Of a DNA stretch of 46,887 nt, positions 1 to 9,061 are shown piece by piece. A model generated the notes under the pieces. It made no database searches. It had not been told where the DNA came from and was given only the letters and a program-made list of their open reading frames with translations. The DNA is taken from assembly GCF_001436645.1 (NCBI RefSeq), contig NZ_AYZI01000011.1, forward strand, positions 1-46,887, in the 5' to 3' direction. Position 1 is the first letter of the stretch, and each line of letters starts with the position of its first letter. A program made the position numbers and the translations under genes. The DNA comes from Fructilactobacillus florum DSM 22689 = JCM 16035 (GTDB lineage Bacteria > Bacillota > Bacilli > Lactobacillales > Lactobacillaceae).

Positions 1-178
1 ATTGTAATTTTGCAATCGAACCGACATATTTCGAAATTTAACTTCAGACACGCTCTTCAAATCCTTTCATAGCAAGCTTGTAATGAAAAAATTTGTAATA
101 AAACTCTGATAAATTAGTCTGCAAATAGCTTAATTATCTGAGGTTGCATCTTTTTTTGCTACTTTCCCTATAACAATC

Positions 179-214
179 AAAAATCCGAGTGGCAAAATGC
201 CGCTCGGATTTTTA
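179..214 (-). terminator. Rho-independent terminator of the nhaC operon
   Basis: A 14-bp inverted repeat (arms starting AAATCCGAG and ending CTCGGATTT, one G-T wobble) with a 3-nt loop is flanked by A and T runs, so it works on either strand. It lies just past the nhaC stop codon and ends the minus-strand operon. Bases 1-178 to its left show no convincing gene. Confidence 0.85.
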
Positions 215-230
215 TTGAGTAACTCCAAAT

Positions 231-1619
231 TTATTTAATAGCTCGTTTTAATCCAACTCCAGTAAAGCCACTTAGAATTGAAAAGAACGGACAAAGCAAA
301 CTAAAGAACACAAATGGCAGATAATGAAGGGTGGGAACATTGAGCGTGTTAGCTACAAACACTCCCGCCACTCCCCAAGGAACTAAATAGTTAATAACCG
401 CGCCCCCGTCTTCAAGGGCTCGTCCTAACGCTTCTGGGGCTAAGTCTGCCTTGCTATAAGATTGCTTAAACGCCGTCCCTGGTAAAATAATTGAAAGGTA
501 TTGTTCACCAATAAAGATATTCACGCCAATCGCTGACAAAACCGTACTTAAAATCAACATTCCGGTTGAGTTAACCTTTTTAGAAAAGCGATCCATCACC
601 GTACTAATAATCCCAAGATTGATTAAGAGCCCGCCCAATGCTAGGGCAATAATAATCAAGGTCATCGTACTAGTCATCGAGATAATCCCACCCCGATTTA
701 AAATCTGATCGACTTCCGAACTCCCTGTTTTAATTTTGAATCCATTTTGAATAACATCTGCAATTTGCGCTAGTGAGTAATGATTTCGTGGTGTAATTAA
801 TGTTAAGCCAATCGTCAACACAATGTTCAAAAAAAGCGTTGGGATCGTTGGGATCTTAGCCCATGCGCACACTAACAATAATAACACGGGTAAGAGTAGC
901 CAGCCTGAAATTGTAAAATGCTTCATTAAAATATCAGCCGTTTGCGTAATTTTACTGAGACTAGCTCCCGCATGTCCAAAACTAAGCCCAGCAAATAATA
1001 CCAATGAGATTAAAAAGGCCGGTACTGTTGACCACAACATATTTTTAATGTGGGCATAAAGATCGTCCCCTGCAATGGCCGAGGCTAGATTGGTCGTCGC
1101 AGATAAAGGCGACATCTTATCGCTAAAAACTGCTCCAGAAACAACTGCCCCCGCAATTAGCGCCGGATCAATTCCCATCGTAACTCCAATCCCCATGGAA
1201 GCCAGCCCTACTGTTGAAATGATCGTAAACGCACTACCAATAAAACAACCAACGAATGCGCACATCAAAAAAACAGACGGTAAAAACCAGCGGACACTAA
1301 GAATTTTAAAGCCCAGGACCATTAAAGTCGGGATCACCCCTGCCATAATCCAAACCCCAATCAGGCTTCCAATTAATAAGAAGATAAAAAGCGGGATAAT
1401 CCCATTTTTGATCCCAACAACAAAACTTTGGTTGATAGTTTCCCAGCTAAATCCTCGGATTTTAGCCCAGCAAATTAATAAAAAAACTACCGTTAAGATT
1501 GGAACAACTGGGCTTAGCTGCAACCCAATAATTCCAAGACCCATGATGATTAACATGCCAAACAAAATTAGCACCGCTTCTAGCAGGGTCGGTTGGAGTT
1601 GTGTTCCTTCTTTCGACAT
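231..1619 (-). CDS. nhaC: NhaC-family Na+/H+ antiporter
   Basis: Integral membrane antiporter that exchanges internal Na+ for external protons. The 462-residue protein is almost wholly hydrophobic, with about 11-12 predicted membrane spans. It has the NhaC-type central block around the residues GAVFSDKMSPLSATTNLAS, in which polar residues sit inside a membrane segment. Length is normal for the family. The ATG at 1619 lies 7 nt after an AGGAG site; an in-frame TTG one codon upstream is less likely. It is the last gene of a minus-strand operon and starts just after the trxA stop. Substrate could include other organic ions, because NhaC homologues vary. Confidence 0.85.
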   Translation of the reverse strand: MSKEGTQLQPTLLEAVLILFGMLIIMGLGIIGLQLSPVVPILTVVFLLICWAKIRGFSWETINQSFVVGIKNGIIPLFIFLLIGSLIGVWIMAGVIPTLMVLGFKILSVRWFLPSVFLMCAFVGCFIGSAFTIISTVGLASMGIGVTMGIDPALIAGAVVSGAVFSDKMSPLSATTNLASAIAGDDLYAHIKNMLWSTVPAFLISLVLFAGLSFGHAGASLSKITQTADILMKHFTISGWLLLPVLLLLVCAWAKIPTIPTLFLNIVLTIGLTLITPRNHYSLAQIADVIQNGFKIKTGSSEVDQILNRGGIISMTSTMTLIIIALALGGLLINLGIISTVMDRFSKKVNSTGMLILSTVLSAIGVNIFIGEQYLSIILPGTAFKQSYSKADLAPEALGRALEDGGAVINYLVPWGVAGVFVANTLNVPTLHYLPFVFFSLLCPFFSILSGFTGVGLKRAIK

Positions 1620-1629
1620 CAAATTTCTC

Positions 1630-1956
1630 CTAGCAGCTGAATTCAGCCAATTTTCGATTCAAGTAATGTGCTAATTGTTCAACTGAGTATACCCCAGTCA
1701 CTTTTTCCGTCCCTTTGCCCTCCCGAAAGAGGACATAACTTGGTAGCCCCATTACCTGATAACGACGGGCTAATTCTTGCTGCTGATCAACATTTACCTT
1801 TGCAAACTTCACGCGTCCCTTAAACTGTAGTTCTAATTCATGCAAAACGGGTTCCATCCTGCGACATGGTCCACACCACGGCGCCCAAAAATCAACCAGA
1901 GTCAGCGCCCCTTGGACATTTGTTTTAAAATTATCTTGCTTAAGTTCGACGGCCAC
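1630..1956 (-). CDS. trxA: Thioredoxin
   Basis: Small cytoplasmic dithiol protein that reduces protein disulfides using electrons from thioredoxin reductase. The 108-residue sequence has the classic active site WCGPC (C28, C31) after the DFWAP strand, and the GLPSYVLF segment carries the conserved cis-proline. Its start lies inside the end of the upstream TerC gene (17-nt overlap), so translation is probably coupled. NhaC follows after 10 nt. Lactobacilli often have several thioredoxins, so this may not be the main one. Confidence 0.93.
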   Translation of the reverse strand: MAVELKQDNFKTNVQGALTLVDFWAPWCGPCRRMEPVLHELELQFKGRVKFAKVNVDQQQELARRYQVMGLPSYVLFREGKGTEKVTGVYSVEQLAHYLNRKLAEFSC

Positions 1957-2701
1957 GTCGTTCGCCTCGTTTTCTTAAAAAATGAATTACAATGGTAACA
2001 ATAATTGCTAAAATCACAAAAATTCCGAACCAAGTAGCGGGAATCTCAATCGCAATAACGGGAATTGAAAGGAACAATTTAATTCCGATTACCAGCACTA
2101 GCACATAAGCCATGGTTTTTAACTCGGGAATCCGCTTCATTAGTTTCATCACAAATTCAGCAATTCCACGCATTGCAATAATTCCAATCATCCCACCAAT
2201 TAGAACGACAACTGGATTAGAGGAAACTGCTAACGAAGCTAACACGGAGTCAATCGAAAATAGAATATCCATAAATTCAATCTGTGCGACCACCCACCAA
2301 AAATATTTTCGGCTGTGAGGATTAAAAGCCGGCTTAATTTGATGCCGTTGCTGACTGCTATTATTTTTCGGGATAAAATAGCGTAGTGCCAGATAAATCA
2401 AATACATTGAACCAACTACTTTAATTTCCCAAAAATTGATCAGATAGACGCCGGCTCCAATTACTAGAAACCGAAAAAGATACGCCCCCCAAAGACCGTA
2501 AAACAATGATTCTTCTTGAAGTTTTTTGGTTGGTAACACTTGCGTTTGGGTGGCCAAAACAATGGCATTATCAACTGACATCACGCACTCTAAGACGACC
2601 AGAGAAAAAATAATCAACCAGTCATTCCCAGAAGTGATCACGGTACTCCAATTATGAAGATCAAAAAAAGGACCGTAAAGTTTTTCAATTATTGCAATCA
2701 A
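1940..2701 (-). CDS. TerC-family integral membrane protein
   Basis: Multi-span membrane protein of 253 residues with the TerC signature ECVMSVDNAIVLA near the N-terminus and the matching SIDSVLAS in the second half; the acidic residues within membrane segments are thought to bind metal. TerC/Alx relatives in Bacillus (YkoY, YceF) are linked to Mn2+ export and to metalating secreted enzymes; transfer of that role here is inference. The start is a TTG at 2701 after GGAGG at 2713-2717, because the preceding in-frame codon is a stop. It lies between the wall hydrolase and trxA in one operon. I saw no yybP-ykoY manganese riboswitch in its leader. Confidence 0.85.
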   Translation of the reverse strand: MIAIIEKLYGPFFDLHNWSTVITSGNDWLIIFSLVVLECVMSVDNAIVLATQTQVLPTKKLQEESLFYGLWGAYLFRFLVIGAGVYLINFWEIKVVGSMYLIYLALRYFIPKNNSSQQRHQIKPAFNPHSRKYFWWVVAQIEFMDILFSIDSVLASLAVSSNPVVVLIGGMIGIIAMRGIAEFVMKLMKRIPELKTMAYVLVLVIGIKLFLSIPVIAIEIPATWFGIFVILAIIVTIVIHFLRKRGERRGRRT

Positions 2702-2728
2702 TCAGGTGTTTTCCTCCGTTAGAAAAGC

Positions 2729-3370
2729 TTACTTTTGCATCGCTTCTTTATCATACTTATCCAAACCATGAGTTTTAATCACGTTAATTAGTTTTTTAGC
2801 ATACTTTGGATCCGTTGCGTAGGTGTTTTTTTGTAATAGTTCTGCCTCTTCTTTATAATCAGTAATCCCGCTCTTCTTTAAGAACTTATCATACAGCGCC
2901 TGATTGTGATCCTCAATTGCGGATTGCAAATCAGGGTATTTACGAAACTGTCCTACTTGGGTAACCCTTTTATTATCGATATATTCGTCGGTGTTGTAAG
3001 AAATGGACTGCCCGTTATAGGTTCCCTTAATCCCAAACGGATTATAAGCATTTTGGTATAGTTTTGACTTACCCCAATCTGATTCCAAAATTGCCTGCGC
3101 AATGACAACGCTAGGAAGAACCTGTTGATTCTGCTTGTACTGGGCTACCGCTGGTTCAGCCACCTGTTTGATGAATTTTTGGTGTTGCTGGTAAACCGGA
3201 TCATTTTCCCGATTAAACTTGCGTTCGTTTTCAAGCAAGCGCTGCTGGTTGATGTGCTGACGAACCTTATAGACACCAAATAACAATAAAACTGTTCCAA
3301 ACACAATCAAAAAAGCGATGATCGGATACCAGATACTGCTATTGGAGTGTCGTGTTTTTGTTGATTTCAT
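2729..3370 (-). CDS. Membrane-anchored glucosaminidase (GH73 family)
   Basis: Peptidoglycan hydrolase of the N-acetylglucosaminidase type. Residues 13-33 form a single membrane anchor that leaves the rest outside the cell. The catalytic domain fills residues 60-213, with the likely acid/base glutamate E96 in AILESDWGKS and the family motif YNPFGIKG, followed by YPDLQSAIEDH. There is no added wall-binding repeat, so it is a minimal version of the family. It is the first gene of the operon with terC, trxA and nhaC. ATG at 3370 follows AAAGGAG; a TATAAT-type -10 sits at 3398-3403. Confidence 0.88.
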   Translation of the reverse strand: MKSTKTRHSNSSIWYPIIAFLIVFGTVLLLFGVYKVRQHINQQRLLENERKFNRENDPVYQQHQKFIKQVAEPAVAQYKQNQQVLPSVVIAQAILESDWGKSKLYQNAYNPFGIKGTYNGQSISYNTDEYIDNKRVTQVGQFRKYPDLQSAIEDHNQALYDKFLKKSGITDYKEEAELLQKNTYATDPKYAKKLINVIKTHGLDKYDKEAMQK

Positions 3371-3397
3371 TTAATTGTCGTCTCCTTTATTAGCACA

Positions 3398-3403
3398 ATT
3401 ATA
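3398..3403 (-). promoter_or_regulatory. -10 element of the wall hydrolase/terC/trxA/nhaC operon
   Basis: A perfect TATAAT on the minus strand lies 28 nt before the first start codon of the operon. The -35 (TGCGAA at 17 nt) is weak, so the assignment rests mainly on the -10 and its position. Confidence 0.5.
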
Positions 3404-3492
3404 ACCTATTCCCGGATTTTTTCGCACTCGTAAAATATTAATTCCTGATTAAATTAATAAACTAGCAAAACTGCTAAACTTTTCTAAGCAAT

Positions 3493-3498
3493 TATAAT
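3493..3498 (+). promoter_or_regulatory. -10 element of the CorA-family gene
   Basis: TATAAT 34 nt before the ATG, with no good -35 at 16-18 nt. Confidence 0.4.
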
Positions 3499-3531
3499 AT
3501 ACTATTAACATTGCAAATTGGGGGTGTTTTC

Positions 3532-4455
3532 ATGATTAAGACCGAGAAAATTAATCAAAATATCGATTGGGTCCAAGTAACAGATTGCTTACCCGTGGAA
3601 AAAAAGACCTTAAAAAAAGACTATCAGCTAACCAATGAAATGCTGTACTATGCCCTTGATCGCCACGAACGTCCCCGCCTTGAGTACTATGAAGAAGAAC
3701 AACTGTTGTTGATCATTTTTGATGTTGCCGAACCCACTAGGTTTAGCGGTGACATTTCATCTGAACCAATTGGGATTATCTTAAGAGATACCACTCTCTT
3801 TACTTTTACTGCTGACAAAACCAACTTCGTTAATCCATTAATTCGCTCGCTAATCGATAAACTACCAGATGTCCAGCGGGATAATCTCAAACCACTTGAT
3901 GTGGTCTTAAAAACGCTCTATCAATTAGCCATTCAGTTTTTTGATTATATCAATCACATCAACAGTATCCGGACAAGTATTCAACGGGGCTTACACGGCC
4001 GCACTAACAAAAAAGCAATTAATCAGCTCTTAAATCTCCAAACTGATCTGGTTTATTTTCTAACCTCACTATCAGCAAATAACGACATGTTAATGATGTT
4101 TAAGCGCAAACTGGGGAAAACATTATCTGATGATGATAATGCTGCCCTCGACGATGTAATTGTTGAAATCCAGCAAGGACTTTCAATGGCGCAAATGGCC
4201 AATCAAGCAGCCCAACAAGTGGCTAACGCTTACTCTAACCTACTGGACAGTAACATTAATAACACCATGAAATTTTTAACAGTCTTTTCAATTGCCCTAA
4301 CCGTCCCTAACATCGTGTTTGGATTCTACGGTGAAAACGTCGAGCTTCCCTTCATGCACAATCAAATTGCTTGGCAAATCACTCTATTGATTAGCTTGAT
4401 TCTCGTAATCATTGTTCTACTAATCATGCACTTTAGTGATTTTTTCAATAAATAA
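3532..4455 (+). CDS. CorA-family divalent cation transporter with GEN in place of GMN
   Basis: CorA-type channel: long soluble N-terminal alpha/beta plus helical stalk, then two membrane helices at the C-terminus (about residues 244-264 and 281-301). CorA pentamers import Mg2+ (or Co2+/Ni2+) through a pore whose entrance is set by the loop motif GMN. Here the loop reads YGENVELP, that is G267-E268-N269, so the methionine is replaced by glutamate. Length (307 residues) is normal. ATG at 3532 follows the ribosome site TTGGGGGTG at 3518-3526; a TTG at 3511 is in frame but upstream of that site. Mg2+ is the default substrate, but the changed loop makes this uncertain. Confidence 0.82.
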   Translation: MIKTEKINQNIDWVQVTDCLPVEKKTLKKDYQLTNEMLYYALDRHERPRLEYYEEEQLLLIIFDVAEPTRFSGDISSEPIGIILRDTTLFTFTADKTNFVNPLIRSLIDKLPDVQRDNLKPLDVVLKTLYQLAIQFFDYINHINSIRTSIQRGLHGRTNKKAINQLLNLQTDLVYFLTSLSANNDMLMMFKRKLGKTLSDDDNAALDDVIVEIQQGLSMAQMANQAAQQVANAYSNLLDSNINNTMKFLTVFSIALTVPNIVFGFYGENVELPFMHNQIAWQITLLISLILVIIVLLIMHFSDFFNK

Positions 4456-4475
4456 CGTCATTGCTATCTAAACTC

Positions 4476-4518
4476 AAAAAAGCAACTCCAGCTGCAGCAC
4501 GCTGGTAGTTGCTTTTTT
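4476..4518. terminator. Bidirectional terminator between the CorA and MerR genes
   Basis: Long stem AAAAAAGCAACT..CCAGC with its complement, one bulged base, A run on the left and T run on the right. It serves the convergent CorA-family and MerR genes. Confidence 0.85.
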
Positions 4519-4545
4519 ACTTAGATCCCAAAGAATCGACGTTAG

Positions 4546-4986
4546 CTACTCCGTTACTTGCTTAATCTCATACTGGGGATTACCATCCGAATCCAATCTT
4601 CCGTATAATTTTTTAGTATGTTCCGCATTAAAGTAACCTAAATCGATCAAGGTTTCTCCATCCGCTTTTACTAGGCTAGGCGAAATTTTAATTAAAAATT
4701 GATGCACCGTTTTAACCGTTTGCAGATGTTCTCGGGCTTTTTGCACAGCATTGCCCAACGTGTTATCGGAATCTAAATAATATTTAATCAGTTTAACCGT
4801 CATAAAATTATCATGGTCAAATACCCGCGAGGCCATTTTTTCGCTGCGTTCGCTATGAATATAGCCTTTTTGCTCCCAATAACGGAGCTGTCTTGGGGAA
4901 ACACCGGTCATTTTACTGACCTCCCCGATTCTAAAAATATAATTTCTTGCATTAAAAGACCGTAAAAATGCCTGATGATCAACCAT
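4546..4986 (-). CDS. MerR-family transcriptional regulator
   Basis: DNA-binding regulator of 146 residues. The winged helix-turn-helix covers residues about 18-85 (FRIGEVSKMTGVSPRQLRYW is the MerR recognition part, followed by EQKGYI). The C-terminal half is short, with a helical dimer region and no cysteine or other obvious metal site, so the signal is unknown. The SPRQLRYWEQKG stretch is close to GlnR/TnrA-type MerR proteins, but the glutamine synthetase context is missing. It follows the phosphatase gene by 20 nt on the same strand, so the two are probably co-transcribed. Confidence 0.85.
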   Translation of the reverse strand: MVDHQAFLRSFNARNYIFRIGEVSKMTGVSPRQLRYWEQKGYIHSERSEKMASRVFDHDNFMTVKLIKYYLDSDNTLGNAVQKAREHLQTVKTVHQFLIKISPSLVKADGETLIDLGYFNAEHTKKLYGRLDSDGNPQYEIKQVTE

Positions 4987-5006
4987 GTGGATACTGCCTT
5001 TCTAAT

Positions 5007-5666
5007 CTATTGGTTATAACTAATCACATGCAGTTGCGTTCCATCGACAGCTATTTTAGTAATGCTCCCATTGGCTGGACGTTGGCTTACATCAAATTGA
5101 CCTGGTTCTGAAAACCGGTCAACCAAGCTCAAAAGAGTATTACCGTGACTTACTAACAAAACATTATCGCCGTCCACGAGCTGATTATTGGCTGTAATCA
5201 ACTGTAGACCTTGGTTTAACCGCTTCCAGTATTCAGTTGCATTTTCTGCAAGATGAAAAGGATCGGCCGCTTTCAAAAAGTCTTTAGCGTGATTCATATC
5301 ATATTTATTCAAGATATCCTTGAAAGTTGGAGTACCGTGAGGTGCTCCACTCAGGTACCAGGTTTTATCAACATCAGCGCCTTCATAATAACCATAGAAC
5401 TCCTCACGAAAGAACGCGGAGACTACCGGCGGATGGGTACTAAACGAATGACTTTGATCATAGATTAATGACATCGTTTTTTCAGCCCGCCCAGTATCAC
5501 TACAATAGGCAGCTTTAAAGTCCACATCTGCTAAGCGTTTCCCCGTCGCAATCGCATTTTCAATTCCAGTTTGGGTCAGCGGTGAATTACTCCATCCCTG
5601 TAGCTTATTAAAAACATTAAAGTAAGTTTGTCCATGTCGGACAACGTACAAAGTAAATTTTGCCAT
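5007..5666 (-). CDS. Histidine phosphatase family protein (phosphoglycerate mutase-like)
   Basis: Cytoplasmic phosphatase of the histidine phosphatase superfamily. The catalytic RHG motif is in YVVRHGQTYFN near the N-terminus. The second histidine is in LLVSHGNTLLSL, and FFREEFYGYYEG carries the probable catalytic acid. The chain (219 residues) suits a broad-specificity phosphatase rather than the larger glycolytic mutase, so the substrate is open. ATG at 5666 was chosen because AGAGAGG lies 8 nt upstream; an in-frame start at 5702 lies on the far side of that site. The MerR gene follows. Confidence 0.86.
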   Translation of the reverse strand: MAKFTLYVVRHGQTYFNVFNKLQGWSNSPLTQTGIENAIATGKRLADVDFKAAYCSDTGRAEKTMSLIYDQSHSFSTHPPVVSAFFREEFYGYYEGADVDKTWYLSGAPHGTPTFKDILNKYDMNHAKDFLKAADPFHLAENATEYWKRLNQGLQLITANNQLVDGDNVLLVSHGNTLLSLVDRFSEPGQFDVSQRPANGSITKIAVDGTQLHVISYNQ

Positions 5667-5757
5667 CAAAATAACCTCTCTTATATAGCTCAAGTATATC
5701 ACGCTGATTGCTCCGGGCTAATTTTAGTTTTACTTAGTTTTTTTAACATCGATTGTC

Positions 5758-5766
5758 TGCTATAGT
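5758..5766 (+). promoter_or_regulatory. Extended -10 promoter of ltaS
   Basis: TGC followed by TATAGT, an extended -10 element, 37 nt before the ltaS start. The -35 position is T-rich but not a clear hexamer. Confidence 0.5.
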
Positions 5767-5802
5767 ATCATTATATGTGCGAAAGAATGGAAGGAATAAC
5801 CT

Positions 5803-7944
5803 TTGAAAACATTTAAAAAAATATTTGGGTTTGCCAGTACCAGAGTCGGTTTTTTTTGCCTGCTCATCTGCTTGTTCTGGGCCAAAACAATTTATGCCTA
5901 TTTTATTGACTTTTCCCTAGGATCTGAGGGACTGCTACAATTTATTCTCTTGTTTTTAAATCCCATTGCCACCACTGTGATTTTATTTGGGTTGGCATTT
6001 TTCCTCAAACCAGCCAAACTTTTTTACCCTGCTATCATCTTTTTAGACTTCTTAAATACCGTACTGCTTTATCTCAATGTGATTTTCTTTCGAGAATTTT
6101 CAGACTTTATGACCGTCTCAACCATGACCGGTTATTCCAAAGTCGATCAGGGCCTGAGCGGTAGCTCGTTAGCGCTTACCATGCCGCATGATGTTTTTTA
6201 TTGGCTAGATATAATTATAATAATTTTGCTTCTCATTTTCCGAATTATTAAAATCGATCACCGTCAATTTGAAAGTCGAATGGGGCTCGCCGTAGTTTCC
6301 GTGGGTGCCTTACTCCTCTCCGCTAACATTGCAATTGCCGATATGGATCGACCGCAACTATTGACCAGAACCTTTGATCGGAGTTACATCGTTAAATATC
6401 TCGGGCTAGATGCATTTACCGTCTACGATGGTATTCAGACCCATAATTCCAATGCCATGCGCTCGAATGCCAACAAATCCGAAATTTATCAAATAAAGAA
6501 CTTTACTGATCAGCACTATGCCGCCCCTGATCAAGCTAAATTTGGTAAATTCAAGGGGAAAAACGTTGTCATTCTCCATCTAGAAAGTTTCCAACAATTT
6601 CTCATCAACAAAAAAATCAACGGTAAAGAAGTCACTCCATTCATCAACAAAATTTACAACAGTAACCATACTTACGCATTCGATAACTTTTTCCATCAAG
6701 TTGGCCAGGGAAAAACATCTGATGCGGAAAACATGCTAGAAACTAGTACGTACGGTTTGCCACAAGGCTCTCTGTTTGCACAAGTCGGCAGTGATAATAC
6801 TTTCCAAGGAGCCCCCGCTATCTTAGATCAACAAGGATACAGCACCGCTGTTTTCCACGGAAATGTGGCTAGCTTTTGGAATCGTAACAATACCTACAAA
6901 AACCTCGGTTATCAATACTTTTTTGATGCTAGTTACTATGATACCTCCGGTGACAAAGCAACTGGATATGGTCTCAAAGACAAACTCCTATTCAAAGATT
7001 CGACTAAATATTTACAACGACTTCAACAACCATTTTATGCTAAGTACATCACGGTTACTAACCACTTTCCCTATCAACTAGACGATAAGGATATGAAAAA
7101 TAACCGTCTAAAAGCTCCTGACACTGACGACACAGCCGTTAATAATTACTTCTTAACGGCGCACTATCTCGATCAATCGGTCAAAGAATTTTATGACTAT
7201 CTTCAAAAAACTGGGTTAGATAAAAACACCGTGGTCGTTTTATATGGTGATCATTATGGGATCTCCAATGCTGAAAATCCTAGTCTCGCTCCTCTACTAG
7301 ACAAGGATGGTAATAACTGGAACGATTATGATAACGCCATGTTACAACGAGTTCCTTTCATGATTAATTCACCGGCCATCGAAGACGGACACGTCAGCAG
7401 CGTATACGGTGGTGAAATTGACGTCCTCCCCACTCTAATGCATTTGTTAGGGATTAATTCCCAAAAATACATCCAGTTTGGAACCGATTTATTCTCGCCC
7501 CAACATGATCAAGTGGTTGCCTTTCGTAATCGTGATTGGGTTTCCCCCAAATATACGTCCATTAACGGGACTATCTATGATACTAAGACTGGTAAGGAAA
7601 TCCACCCAACGGCCAAACAACGCAGACAAATTAAGGCTAATCAAGACAAGGTTAATATGGAGCTTAGTTTTTCAGACACGCTTAACCAACAAAATTTGTT
7701 ACGCTTTTATCAACCGGAGGGCTTTAATAAAGTAGATCCTTCTGCCTATAACTATTCTAGTGGGCTTTACCGCGAAAAGAAAATTGAGCGCGAACGGGGC
7801 GCTAATTCAACTAGCCTTTACGACACTAATGGACGCCAAAATACAGAAAAGGACTATAAAACAGATGCTCCTGAGGCCAACGAACCTCGCAGCAACTCGA
7901 ATCGAATTCAGATAACCAATCCGGATGCTAATCGAGAAAAATAA
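5803..7944 (+). CDS. ltaS: Lipoteichoic acid synthase (LtaS type)
   Basis: Membrane enzyme that builds the glycerol-phosphate chain of lipoteichoic acid from phosphatidylglycerol. Five membrane spans occupy the first 200 or so residues; the extracellular sulfatase-like domain follows. Visible catalytic parts are HLES, the nucleophile threonine T305 in GQGKTSDAEN, and YGDHYG near residue 480. After the catalytic domain a charged tail of roughly 120 residues is rich in Asn, Arg and Glu. Start is TTG at 5803 with GGAAGGAA just upstream. It is monocistronic and ends at a strong terminator. Confidence 0.93.
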   Translation: MKTFKKIFGFASTRVGFFCLLICLFWAKTIYAYFIDFSLGSEGLLQFILLFLNPIATTVILFGLAFFLKPAKLFYPAIIFLDFLNTVLLYLNVIFFREFSDFMTVSTMTGYSKVDQGLSGSSLALTMPHDVFYWLDIIIIILLLIFRIIKIDHRQFESRMGLAVVSVGALLLSANIAIADMDRPQLLTRTFDRSYIVKYLGLDAFTVYDGIQTHNSNAMRSNANKSEIYQIKNFTDQHYAAPDQAKFGKFKGKNVVILHLESFQQFLINKKINGKEVTPFINKIYNSNHTYAFDNFFHQVGQGKTSDAENMLETSTYGLPQGSLFAQVGSDNTFQGAPAILDQQGYSTAVFHGNVASFWNRNNTYKNLGYQYFFDASYYDTSGDKATGYGLKDKLLFKDSTKYLQRLQQPFYAKYITVTNHFPYQLDDKDMKNNRLKAPDTDDTAVNNYFLTAHYLDQSVKEFYDYLQKTGLDKNTVVVLYGDHYGISNAENPSLAPLLDKDGNNWNDYDNAMLQRVPFMINSPAIEDGHVSSVYGGEIDVLPTLMHLLGINSQKYIQFGTDLFSPQHDQVVAFRNRDWVSPKYTSINGTIYDTKTGKEIHPTAKQRRQIKANQDKVNMELSFSDTLNQQNLLRFYQPEGFNKVDPSAYNYSSGLYREKKIERERGANSTSLYDTNGRQNTEKDYKTDAPEANEPRSNSNRIQITNPDANREK

Positions 7945-8000
7945 ATAGGTCAGAAGGCTGAAGAACTCGCTCAAGCTCTTCCCTTCGTGACCTATTTTTT
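7943..8000. terminator. Bidirectional terminator between ltaS and the reductase gene
   Basis: Arms AAATAGGTCA and TGACCTATTT, continued by GAAGG/CCTTC, enclose a 20-odd-nt loop and end in a T run. It serves both convergent genes. Confidence 0.8.
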
Positions 8001-8011
8001 ATTGCTAATCA

Positions 8012-9013
8012 TTAGTTTCCCTTTTTTGGTAAAGCTGTACTATGAATTGGTAAGCGGCGGTCTGGGTACAGACGGTTCATAATCGCATTAACTGCCAAAG
8101 GTACCTCGCCAAAACCAGTCGCAATCAAGGTATCCTTGCCGGGATACAGCGCTTGATCCCCAACCGCATAAATCCCCTTTTCAGAGGTCTCCAGCTCCTG
8201 TGTGACCTTGACCTTGCCATGTTCGGTTTCGGGCTGGACATCCCACTGAGCCAACTCTCGATTATTAGTAATAAACCCATAGTTTACTACTAACCGATCT
8301 ACGGTTGCCTGCTGCTGCTCACTACCACCAACCTGCTTCATCTGAACTAACAACTGGTGCGCATCGGTTTCCATCAGCTCCTGAATCAAATATGGCGTTA
8401 ACAGCTTGATTGACGACTGCTGTAACTGTTCGACCTGGTGTTCTAATCCTCGAAATTCTGTTCGGCGATGGACTAAAATCACTTCACGTGCTGTTTGTTG
8501 CAAAGTTAGCGCCATATCAACTGCTGAATCACCACCACCGGCAACCATTACGGTCTGACCAGCCACCTGCTGTAAATCAGGCAAGCTATAAAATAAGTAC
8601 TGGTTCGTATACTTTTCGGCATTCGTCGCTCGCAGTTCACGTGGCTTAAATGACCCATTCCCTGCTGCTAGCAAAATTGCTTTGCTCCGACTAGTTCCTT
8701 GGTTCGTGGTGATCACAAAATTGTCATCTGCCCGCGTGATGTTAATTACCTTGGTATTTGCTTGAAACTCAACCGCTGGCACCGTTGCCAACTGGGCTTT
8801 CAGATTATTGATTAATTGAGCTCCAGCGACCCCAGCAAAACCAGCTACATCTAAGATCTTTTTTTCTGGATACAGTGCTTGGACCTGACCTCCGGGCTCT
8901 GGTAAACTTTCCAAAATTTGGACCTTAGCATTCCGCAAGCCGGCATAAAAACCCGCAAACATTCCAACCGGTCCCCCACCAACAATTGTGATATCATATA
9001 TTCCGTTAATCAT
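8012..9013 (-). CDS. Ferredoxin/flavodoxin-NADP+ reductase, thioredoxin reductase-like
   Basis: FAD enzyme that moves electrons between NADPH and a small carrier (ferredoxin or flavodoxin). The FAD-binding VGGGPVGMFAGFYAG is at the N-terminus and the NADPH-binding VAGGGDSAVDMAL in the middle. The C-terminal GIYAVGDQALYPGKDTLIA contacts FAD. It resembles thioredoxin reductase but has no CxxC active site, which is the mark of the YumC-type reductases. ATG at 9013 fits the family N-terminus; ATG at 9028 is also possible. Divergent from the DUF915 gene, with starts 48 bp apart. NrdI in this window is one possible electron acceptor (inference). Confidence 0.88.
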   Translation of the reverse strand: MINGIYDITIVGGGPVGMFAGFYAGLRNAKVQILESLPEPGGQVQALYPEKKILDVAGFAGVAGAQLINNLKAQLATVPAVEFQANTKVINITRADDNFVITTNQGTSRSKAILLAAGNGSFKPRELRATNAEKYTNQYLFYSLPDLQQVAGQTVMVAGGGDSAVDMALTLQQTAREVILVHRRTEFRGLEHQVEQLQQSSIKLLTPYLIQELMETDAHQLLVQMKQVGGSEQQQATVDRLVVNYGFITNNRELAQWDVQPETEHGKVKVTQELETSEKGIYAVGDQALYPGKDTLIATGFGEVPLAVNAIMNRLYPDRRLPIHSTALPKKGN

Positions 9014-9061
9014 TTTATCAACCCACATTTCAATTTAATTTACAAAGGAAAGTTTAACATT

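Noticed and set aside
1-178. Possible end of a gene at the left edge
   Set aside because: All frames are short, with stops and no family pattern; nothing beyond AT-rich spacer can be supported.
1075-1674. Long plus-strand reading frame of 199 residues
   Set aside because: It is the antisense of nhaC and trxA, has low-complexity composition and no ribosome site.
2702-2728. yybP-ykoY manganese riboswitch for the TerC-family gene
   Set aside because: Only 27 nt separate it from the upstream gene and no matching motif is present.
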